From Nonomuraea jabiensis (lineage in GTDB: Bacteria; Actinomycetota; Actinomycetes; Streptosporangiales; Streptosporangiaceae), in contig NZ_JACHMB010000001.1 in NCBI RefSeq assembly GCF_014204795.1, positions 11,110,501 to 11,174,500 of the forward strand: a DNA stretch of 64,000 nt, read 5' to 3'. Both the position numbers and the translations under genes were made by a program. The notes beneath the pieces are model-generated. The model was not told the origin of the DNA and did no database searches. It saw nothing but the letters and a program-made list of their open reading frames with translations. Below, one piece after another: positions 23,606 to 29,944 of this stretch; positions within the stretch are counted from its first letter, which is position 1, and each line of letters starts with the position of its first letter.

Positions 23606-24171
23606 GCAGCCTCACCAGCCGCGCGCAGCGCGGCCTTGGCCCGCCGTGCAGCTGAGCGGCGGCCGTACAGCCGGGCGCAGAACGAGGTGAGTACCTCGGT
23701 CATGTCCCTGACGAGGTCGTCGTCCACCCCCTCTTCGTCGATGATGACGATGCGGCGGCCGGCCGCCTCGAGCGCGGCCGTCAGATGTTCCAGCCCGAAC
23801 CTGGTCAGCCGGTCGCGGTGCTCGACCACAATCGTCGTCACAGTCGCATCGCGCAGCAGCCGGGCCAGCTTCGGCCGCTTATCGTTCAGGCCCGAACCGA
23901 CCTCGGTCACCACCTCCGCCACCACCAGGCCCATACCGGTCGCCGCAGTGACTACGCGCCCCGCTTGCCGCTCGAGGTCGTTGCTCTGGTCAGCGGAGGA
24001 CACCCGGCAGTACGCCACAGCCCGACCCGGCGGTACAGCCTGCTGCTCGAGCACCAAGTACCGGCCGGTGGCGGTCTTGATCACAGGGACCGGCATTTTG
24101 CCGTCCCGCGCCCATTGCCAGGCGGTCTGGTAGTGCACGCCGTTCCGCCGCGCCCACTCGGAAAGCTTCAC
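23602..24171 (-). CDS. tnpA: IS607 family serine recombinase (TnpA)
   Basis: A 189-residue serine recombinase that moves the element. Residues 1-45 form a MerR-like DNA-binding domain (LSEWARRNGVHYQTAWQWA, then GRYLVLE). The catalytic domain follows, with the nucleophilic serine in YCRVSSADQ (about residue 58), the LIVEHRDRLTRFG-type block near 115-128 and a C-terminal basic helix. The length is typical for IS607 TnpA. It is translationally coupled to tnpB. Confidence 0.93.
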   Translation of the reverse strand: MKLSEWARRNGVHYQTAWQWARDGKMPVPVIKTATGRYLVLEQQAVPPGRAVAYCRVSSADQSNDLERQAGRVVTAATGMGLVVAEVVTEVGSGLNDKRPKLARLLRDATVTTIVVEHRDRLTRFGLEHLTAALEAAGRRIVIIDEEGVDDDLVRDMTEVLTSFCARLYGRRSAARRAKAALRAAGEAA

Positions 24172-24200
24172 GTATAGATGATCTCAGATGAGAGCTGAGA

Positions 24201-24207
24201 AACACCG
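24201..24207. repeat. AACACCG, right copy of the 7-bp repeat flanking the IS607 element
   Basis: Identical to 22251-22257. It directly precedes the ATG of the SWIM gene. Confidence 0.6.
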
Positions 24208-26253
24208 ATGATTTCACCAACAGCTGACACCCCCTCCACATCAACCACTCCCGAAGGCGCTCCGGAGACGGTCCCGGCCGGCTCTCCCGGGCTGCCGCCG
24301 GTAACCCCCGACGTGGTCGCCGCCGCCGTCGAGAGCCTGACCTCGCGGCTGCGCAAGAAGCTGGACGCGGCGATCGAACAGTACGCCGCCCTGCCCGTCA
24401 CGGCCGGCGGCGGGGGCGTCCGGATCGCCTGCGGCGAGGACGCGGTCGTCACGCTGTCGCCGGGGCCGTCCGGTGTGATCGCCGACGGTGAGCAGGCGTC
24501 GTGCAGTTGCCTGCTGGCGCCGCGCTGCCTGCATCGTGCGGCCGTACTGAGCGCCTGCCCGATCGGGGACGCGGTTCCCGGCGGAGAAGTCGACTCCCGC
24601 GACTCCTCCGACGCCGAACCCGCACCCGACGGAGCCCCGGGGCTGAAAAGCAGCGCCACCGGGGCGGCACCGGCACCTGACGATGGGGCTGAGGCGTCCG
24701 TCGGAGCTGGGTCGGTCGGGGCTGGGTCGGTCGAGGCTGGGTCGGTCGGGGCTGGGTCGGTCGGGGCTGGGCCGGTCGGAGCGTCCGAGGTGGCGGGGCC
24801 CACGGCGGCGCAGGTCGCGGCCGCGGCCGGGCTGTGGGCTGCTGCCGCGGCCGTGCTGTCCGCCGGGGTGCCCGCCGCCGGCGCGGTGCCCCAGGCCGAG
24901 TTGCTGAGGGCCGCGCACACCTCCCGCCTCGCGGGGCTGGCGGCAGCGGAGGCCGCCGCGCTGCGGGTGGTGCGGGGGCTGCGCGCCGCCCGCGCCCGCC
25001 ACGACGGCCACCGCCTCGCCGACCTGGTCTCCGCCCTGCGCGAGCTGCTGCTCATCGCGGGCCGGCTGGCCGGGGCGGACCCCGACCCGGCGCTGGTCGG
25101 CACCGTACGGCGCAACTACCAGCCGGGCGGGAGCCTGAAGGTGTACGGGGTGTTCAGGGAGCCGGTGATCAGCGCCACCGGGTACGGCGGCGTGGTGACG
25201 CACGTGGTCGCGGAGGACGGCCGCTGGTTTTCGGTGGCCGACGTCAAACCGGGCGGATCGGCCCGTGCCCGTGGGGCCGCCACCGCGCCCGTCGCCATCG
25301 GCCCGGCCATGCTGAACCACTCCCAGCTCTCCCGTGCCGGACTGCTGATCGCCGGCGCCACGGTCTCGCCGGACGGGCGCCTCGGGGCGGGCAAGGGCGT
25401 ACGCGCCACCCCCGTCGCCGGCATGCCGTGGACGGAGGGGCCGATGGCGGCCCTGTTCGCCCGGCCGCTGGCGGAGGCGGCGGGCGCCCGGCTCTCCGGT
25501 CACGCCTGGAGCGAGTCGGACACGGCGGAACAGGCCCGCGAACCCGTCGGCTGCGACCTGGTCATCGTCGGCGCGGCAGGTGACCACGTCCTGGCCCGCG
25601 CGCTGCTTCCCGGGGAATCTGATTCCGTGGGGGGCTTCGGTCCGTTGATCCGGCTCGTCCCCGCGAGCCACCATCCCGAGCTGGCCCACGTCGACAACCT
25701 GCGGCGCCTCGCCTCCCGTCCGGGCCTGCTCGTACGGGTGGTGGGCCGGGTGGAGCCGGACCGGGTGGCGACGCTGCTCCCGCTGGCGGTCGGTCCGGTC
25801 CCCGGCACCGAGGCGACGCTGCGCCTGCCCGCCGAATGGCAGGGGCACGCCGACCTCGGGTACGACCGGCTCCAGGGAGTCCACCTCCCGCCCCAGGACG
25901 CCTGCCCGCAGCCCCCGGACGGCGACGAGGTGGACCCGGTGGCCGGCGCGCCGCTCTGGCGGGTACGCAGGCTGGTCGAGCTGGCCGTATCCGGCGGAAG
26001 GCGGGCGGTGGCCGAGTCGGCCCGCACCGGCGAGTCGTTCGCCCAGCTGCGCGCCGCCGGGTTCCAGGCCGCCGCCGACCTGGTCACGGGCCTGACGGCC
26101 GAGGCGGACCGCCGGAGCCGTGACGCGTTCGGGCGGTTGACGGACACGGGGCCGGACCGGTACGCGTGGGCGTGGGTGGCCGCCGCCACCCACCTCGCCG
26201 CCACGGAACGGGCCATGATCCACGCCTCCTGGCAGCCCGACGCCCCCTTCTGA
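24208..26253 (+). CDS. SWIM zinc-finger protein (YehQ-like)
   Basis: A 681-residue cytoplasmic protein. The SWIM motif CxCx5CxH is formed by Cys99, Cys101, Cys107 and His109. Residues about 165-190 are a low-complexity GAGSV repeat. The rest is helical plus a strand-rich domain around 300-600 without a recognised catalytic motif. SWIM domains bind DNA or proteins. In E. coli, yehQ follows the MoxR and VWA genes in the same way. The start codon is the first base after the IS607 element; before insertion it would have overlapped the VWA stop as ATGA. The promoter may now come from inside the element or be lost. Confidence 0.85.
   Translation: MISPTADTPSTSTTPEGAPETVPAGSPGLPPVTPDVVAAAVESLTSRLRKKLDAAIEQYAALPVTAGGGGVRIACGEDAVVTLSPGPSGVIADGEQASCSCLLAPRCLHRAAVLSACPIGDAVPGGEVDSRDSSDAEPAPDGAPGLKSSATGAAPAPDDGAEASVGAGSVGAGSVEAGSVGAGSVGAGPVGASEVAGPTAAQVAAAAGLWAAAAAVLSAGVPAAGAVPQAELLRAAHTSRLAGLAAAEAAALRVVRGLRAARARHDGHRLADLVSALRELLLIAGRLAGADPDPALVGTVRRNYQPGGSLKVYGVFREPVISATGYGGVVTHVVAEDGRWFSVADVKPGGSARARGAATAPVAIGPAMLNHSQLSRAGLLIAGATVSPDGRLGAGKGVRATPVAGMPWTEGPMAALFARPLAEAAGARLSGHAWSESDTAEQAREPVGCDLVIVGAAGDHVLARALLPGESDSVGGFGPLIRLVPASHHPELAHVDNLRRLASRPGLLVRVVGRVEPDRVATLLPLAVGPVPGTEATLRLPAEWQGHADLGYDRLQGVHLPPQDACPQPPDGDEVDPVAGAPLWRVRRLVELAVSGGRRAVAESARTGESFAQLRAAGFQAAADLVTGLTAEADRRSRDAFGRLTDTGPDRYAWAWVAAATHLAATERAMIHASWQPDAPF
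24701..24775 (+). repeat. five tandem 15-bp repeats inside the SWIM gene
   Basis: The unit TCGGGGCTGGGTCGG is repeated five times with only one to two changes per copy and encodes a VGAGS-type linker. The frame is preserved because the unit is a multiple of three. Such a tract can expand or contract by slippage. Confidence 0.85.
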
Positions 26254-26332
26254 CCGTGCCGGGGGCGGCCGCCCCGGAGGCGAACGCCGCAGGGCTGCCC
26301 CCGGAGGCCGCCCTCGCGGGGAGCGTCGTGGC

Positions 26333-26351
26333 GGGGCGGGGCGGGGCGGGG
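26333..26351 (+). repeat. G-quadruplex motif between convergent genes
   Basis: Four runs of GGGG separated by single C bases, a textbook intramolecular G-quadruplex sequence on the plus strand. It lies in the 127-base gap between the SWIM gene and the convergent SDR-hydrolase gene and may help to separate the two transcripts. Confidence 0.6.
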
Positions 26352-26380
26352 CGGCCGTCCCCGGCGCGCCCCGCAGCCCC

Positions 26381-28174
26381 CTACGACGGCACCACGGGAG
26401 GGCTGTCCTCCGAGGGGACCCGGAGGGCGTGGGCGAGCTCGTCCGGGTGGGTCAGCTGGGGATGGTGGCCGGCCCCGGGGACAACCGTCACCGTGGCCCG
26501 GGGCAGCGTGTCCAGCAGCATGCGTCCCTCGGCGGTGAGCGGATCGTCGGCTCCCACGATGACGTGCACGCTCCCCGGGTACCGCCGCAGCCCGGCCCGG
26601 AGGTCCGCACGCCGGTCCTCCCGCCCGACGTCGGCCAGGAGCCGGGCGACCTCGGCGGCGACGCGCCCACGGCGCAGGTCCGCGACGCTGGACTCCAGCG
26701 CCCCCGCGTACGCCACGTCGCCGGTGAGCCGCTCCGCCAGCGACTCAGGGCGTACCCGCCCCAGATACCAGCGGCTGAGCAGGGCCGACCGCGCGGCGAG
26801 ACGGGCACGCGCCTGGAGGAAGAACGGCGACACGAACGTGAGCCGTTCCACCAGATCGGGCCGGGCGAGCGCGGCCTCCAGGGCGGCCGCCGCCCCCACG
26901 GAGTGGCCCACCAGGTGACGGGCGCCGGTCTCGTCCACGAGCGCGGCCAGCCAGCGCGGCCAGTCCCCGCGCCCGCCCGCGCTCAGCCCCAGCCCCGGCA
27001 GGTCCACGACGCGGGCGTGGCCCAGCGCCGCGGCGGCCGGGGCCCAGGTGTCGGCGTTCACCGGCAGGCCCGGCAGCACCACGGTGGGCGCGTCCGGTTC
27101 GCCGAGCTCGAAGGTGCGGACCCCGCCGACCACGGTGAACCGCCGCCGGCCGGCGGGGAGGGCTCCGAACCGGTGGGCCGCCAGGTGGTCGGCCCAGCGC
27201 AGGACGGACGTCACCACGTCCGGCCTGGCCAGGCCGTGCCGGGCGGCGAAGGCGTCCGCCGGACCCGTGGGGTAGCGGTCGTCCGAGAGGAACGTCAGCG
27301 TCTCCGGGTCGGCCTTGGTGAGCCATCGCGGCAGGCGTTTCAGGAGCGGCACCGGAATCCGCGTACGCGGCGCCCTGACCTGGTAGTGCTCCGCGACGCG
27401 GGCGAGCAGATCGGGCAGCGGGGGCGTGTCGTCGTCGAGCACCCAGTACGCGCTCCGCTCGGCGCCCTCGTCCAGCGGGAGCAGGGTCATGAACCGGGCG
27501 AGATGGTCGACCGTGACCACCGGCACGAACGTCGTGGCGCCTCCCGGCAGCGCCGCCATGGTGCCCTGCCAGATCTCCTTCACGCTCGCCGCGAGGCCCA
27601 GCTGCTGGTCCGACTCGCCGGTGACGCTGTCACCGATCACGCTGGACGGGTTGACGATCGACCAGGGGACGCCGAGCCGGTCCGCGGTGGCCTGGAGCAC
27701 GGCGTCCGACTCGACCTTGGACGCCTCGTACGCCCCCAGCGCCTCGTACGTCTCCCGCCGCCGCTCGTCGCTCCAGGGCTCGGGGTCCTGCCCGCCCACC
27801 CGGTACCCGGAGACGTGCACGAGGCGCCGCAGCCGGGGCAGCCCCGCCGCGAAGGCGACGATGGCGCGGACGCTGTCGACGTTGGCGCGGCGGGCCTCCT
27901 CCGCCGGCATCCCGAACCGGTAGGCGCCGGCGCAGTTGTAGATCTCGGTGACGTCCGCCGCGTCGCCGTGGACCAGCGACGGCGTCTCGAAGTCGACGCG
28001 GAGATCGGCCGGAGCCTCGCCGTGCCCGTGCTCCTCCAGCCAGCGGACCAGCCGCCGGTACGACTCGGGGCTCCGGTTGGCCGCGCTCACGCGTACGCCC
28101 GCCTGGCCCAGCGCGAGGATCAGGTGGCGTCCGATGAGGCCCGTCGCCCCGAACACCAGAGCGTGCCGGCTCAT
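26381..28174 (-). CDS. bifunctional SDR (NAD-dependent epimerase/dehydratase-like) and alpha/beta hydrolase fusion
   Basis: A 597-residue fusion. Residues 1-330 are an extended short-chain dehydrogenase with the nucleotide motif GATGLIGRH near 8-16 and the catalytic YEASK near 146-150. Residues about 345-597 are an alpha/beta hydrolase with the nucleophile elbow GHSVGAA near 420 and the catalytic histidine in GAGHHPQLTHPDEL near the end. A reductase or epimerase coupled to ester or lactone hydrolysis, possibly in lipid metabolism, is plausible but unproven. ATG 28174 overlaps the stop of the upstream TetR gene (ATGA), so the two form one operon. Confidence 0.82.
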   Translation of the reverse strand: MSRHALVFGATGLIGRHLILALGQAGVRVSAANRSPESYRRLVRWLEEHGHGEAPADLRVDFETPSLVHGDAADVTEIYNCAGAYRFGMPAEEARRANVDSVRAIVAFAAGLPRLRRLVHVSGYRVGGQDPEPWSDERRRETYEALGAYEASKVESDAVLQATADRLGVPWSIVNPSSVIGDSVTGESDQQLGLAASVKEIWQGTMAALPGGATTFVPVVTVDHLARFMTLLPLDEGAERSAYWVLDDDTPPLPDLLARVAEHYQVRAPRTRIPVPLLKRLPRWLTKADPETLTFLSDDRYPTGPADAFAARHGLARPDVVTSVLRWADHLAAHRFGALPAGRRRFTVVGGVRTFELGEPDAPTVVLPGLPVNADTWAPAAAALGHARVVDLPGLGLSAGGRGDWPRWLAALVDETGARHLVGHSVGAAAALEAALARPDLVERLTFVSPFFLQARARLAARSALLSRWYLGRVRPESLAERLTGDVAYAGALESSVADLRRGRVAAEVARLLADVGREDRRADLRAGLRRYPGSVHVIVGADDPLTAEGRMLLDTLPRATVTVVPGAGHHPQLTHPDELAHALRVPSEDSPPVVPS

Positions 28175-28770
28175 GCGAGCCTCTCCCCCGTCAGAGGGCG
28201 GTCCAGGAGCGCGGCGATGACGTCGGCGGCGCAGCGCAGCGGCTCCGTCGACCGCTGCGCGCGCGACAGGATCATCGCCCCCTCGACCGTGCTGACCACG
28301 GCCGTCGCCAGCGTACGGGCGGCGGCGGCCGGATGGCCCTGGGCGGCGAGGTATTCGGCCAAGGGGTCGATCCAGGAGCCGAAGGCATTGGCGCAGGCGT
28401 CCCGGAGCCGCTCGCTCTGCGCGCCCATCTCCAGCGTGACCACCGAGACCGGGCATCCCAGCTCGAAGTCGCTGTCGGCGAGCATCCCGTCCAGCACGCC
28501 GATCACGCGCCGGACCACGTCGCCCGGGCTCCCCGGCTCCAGCGCCGACTCGACCACGAGGGCGCGGAACCGCTCGGCCGCGAGCTCGACGGCCTTCTCC
28601 CCCAGCGCCTCCTTGCCCTCGGGGAAGTGGAAGTACAGCGACCCCTTGGGGGCGCGGGCGTGCTCCACCACGGTGTTGAGGCCCGTGCCGCTGTAGCCGC
28701 GGGCCTGGATCAGTTCGAGCATCGACTCGACCAGCCGTGCGCTGGTCTGGGCGCCCTTGGTGCCAATCAT
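28171..28770 (-). CDS. TetR family regulator, LmrA/YxaF-like
   Basis: A 199-residue TetR regulator with an N-terminal helix-turn-helix (LNTVVEHARAPKGSLYFHFPEGKEAL near 31-56) and a C-terminal ligand domain with the conserved FELGCPVS motif near 101-108 of the LmrA/YxaF group. Its gene starts the operon with the SDR-hydrolase fusion and is preceded by the palindrome TAGACCGGTCTA, close to the operator known for this group, so autorepression of the operon is likely. Confidence 0.85.
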   Translation of the reverse strand: MIGTKGAQTSARLVESMLELIQARGYSGTGLNTVVEHARAPKGSLYFHFPEGKEALGEKAVELAAERFRALVVESALEPGSPGDVVRRVIGVLDGMLADSDFELGCPVSVVTLEMGAQSERLRDACANAFGSWIDPLAEYLAAQGHPAAAARTLATAVVSTVEGAMILSRAQRSTEPLRCAADVIAALLDRPLTGERLA

Positions 28771-28781
28771 GCGGGCCAGAA

Positions 28782-28793
28782 TAGACCGGTCTA
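28782..28793. promoter_or_regulatory. LmrA/YxaF-type operator TAGACCGGTCTA
   Basis: A perfect 12-bp palindrome 12 bases upstream of the TetR start, flanked by A/T-rich bases (AA before, CCTATTTTT after). It resembles the boxes bound by Bacillus LmrA and YxaF. Confidence 0.65.
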
Positions 28794-28806
28794 CCTATTT
28801 TTCCAA

Positions 28807-29796
28807 CTATATGGTGATGACGACCTTCCCCCGGGCGTGGCCCTTCTCGAGGTAGCGGACGGCTTCGGGCAGCTCCTTGAGCGGATACGTCCGGTCGATG
28901 ACCGGCGTGATCTTCCCGGCTTCGGCGAAGTCCCGCAGGAGTTCGAGATCCTCGCTGCTCGTCCGCGCCAGCATGGGCGCCAGCCGCTGGCTCACGACCG
29001 CGGAGAGCGCCATCAGCTTGAGCGGACCGGTGAAGGGCCCCAGCCACAGCCCTTTGACCGGCCCTCCGACGGCCACCAGTACCCCCTTCGGGGCCAGCAC
29101 GCGCCTGATCGCGGACAGCGAGTGGTTTCCGACCATGTCGATCATCGCGTCGTAGCGCCGCCCGGCCCGGGTGACGTCGTCCCGGGTGTAGTCCACGACG
29201 TGGTCGGCGCCGATCGAGCGGACCATCTCCACGTTCCCAGTGCCGCATACGCCGGTGACCTCGGCCCCGTACGCCTTGGCGAGCTGGACCGCGAACGTGC
29301 CCACGCCTCCCCCGGCGCCGTTGACGAGGACCCGCTGCCCGGCCCGGACGCGCGCCTTGTCCCGCAGCGCCTGCAGGGCGCTGAGCGCGGCCACCGGTAT
29401 GGCGGCGGCCTCCTCGAAGGTCAGGTTGATCGGCTTCTTCAGGAGCATCGCGTCCTGGTGGAAGCAGGCGTACTCGGCGAACGCCGCGCTGCGCACCTCC
29501 GGCATCGCCCGGCCGCCGAACACCTCGTCCCCCGGCCGGAGCCTGGTGACATTCCTGCCCACCGCTTCGACGCGCCCCGCCAGGTCGGCGCCCAGGCCGA
29601 TGGGCTTGGGCCGTGACAGGCCGCTCATCGAGCGGACCACGTACGGCGTACCCCTCATGAAGTGGAAGTCGAGCGGGTTGACGGCGGCCGCCTTCACGCT
29701 GACCAGGACGTCGTCGTCGCCCACGGCGGGTGGGTCGACGTCGCGGAGCTCGAGGACGTCGGGCGAGCCGTAGCGGTCGTAGCGGATTGCCTTCAT
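28807..29796 (-). CDS. NADP-dependent quinone oxidoreductase-like (MDR family)
   Basis: A 329-residue medium-chain dehydrogenase/reductase. The N-terminal GroES-like domain carries VKAAAVNPLDFHFMRG and GADLAGRVEAVG. The Rossmann motif is GAGGGVGTFAVQLAK near 145-159. No zinc-ligand cysteines are seen, which places it with the zinc-free quinone reductases. ATG 29796 follows an AGGGGG ribosome-binding site; the frame is open further upstream without a better start. It is divergent from the LuxR-type regulator, with a near-palindrome between them. Confidence 0.87.
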   Translation of the reverse strand: MKAIRYDRYGSPDVLELRDVDPPAVGDDDVLVSVKAAAVNPLDFHFMRGTPYVVRSMSGLSRPKPIGLGADLAGRVEAVGRNVTRLRPGDEVFGGRAMPEVRSAAFAEYACFHQDAMLLKKPINLTFEEAAAIPVAALSALQALRDKARVRAGQRVLVNGAGGGVGTFAVQLAKAYGAEVTGVCGTGNVEMVRSIGADHVVDYTRDDVTRAGRRYDAMIDMVGNHSLSAIRRVLAPKGVLVAVGGPVKGLWLGPFTGPLKLMALSAVVSQRLAPMLARTSSEDLELLRDFAEAGKITPVIDRTYPLKELPEAVRYLEKGHARGKVVITI

Positions 29797-29881
29797 GGTG
29801 CCCCCTTGGACGAGTTGCCGGCAGGACGCGCCGCGCGGCCGCATCGCTGGTCAGCGTAGGCAGCCGCCTCCGAGCGCCGCT

Positions 29882-29899
29882 ATCACGGAAATTCGTGAT
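29882..29899. promoter_or_regulatory. inverted repeat between divergent oxidoreductase and LuxR-type genes
   Basis: ATCACG (29882-29887) and CGTGAT (29894-29899) face each other across GAAATT. The site lies between the divergent starts at 29796 and 29945 and is a possible binding site for the LuxR-type regulator. Confidence 0.35.
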
Positions 29900-29944
29900 T
29901 GAGGGCCGATCGATCCGCCGCCGGGAGTAGTGTCCAGGGCAACG

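Larger units (their letters stand above)
22258..24207 (-). mobile_element. IS607-type insertion sequence
   Basis: The element is about 1950 bp, with overlapping tnpA and tnpB on the minus strand. The boundaries are inferred from the AACACCG repeat rather than from inverted repeats, as expected for this family, which uses a serine recombinase and leaves no large target duplication. The element is less GC-rich than its flanks and unusually rich in CTCGAG. It lies between the VWA and SWIM genes and preserves both reading frames. Confidence 0.85.

Noticed and set aside
24701..24775. CRISPR-like regularly spaced repeats
   Set aside because: The 15-bp units are directly adjacent with no spacers and are in frame within the SWIM gene, so this is a coding tandem repeat.
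11746..26253. Declaring the MoxR-VWA locus an antiphage defence system
   Set aside because: Some MoxR-VWA systems are conflict-related, but no effector nuclease, toxin or membrane-pore domain is visible here, and the TnpB nearby belongs to the inserted IS607 element.
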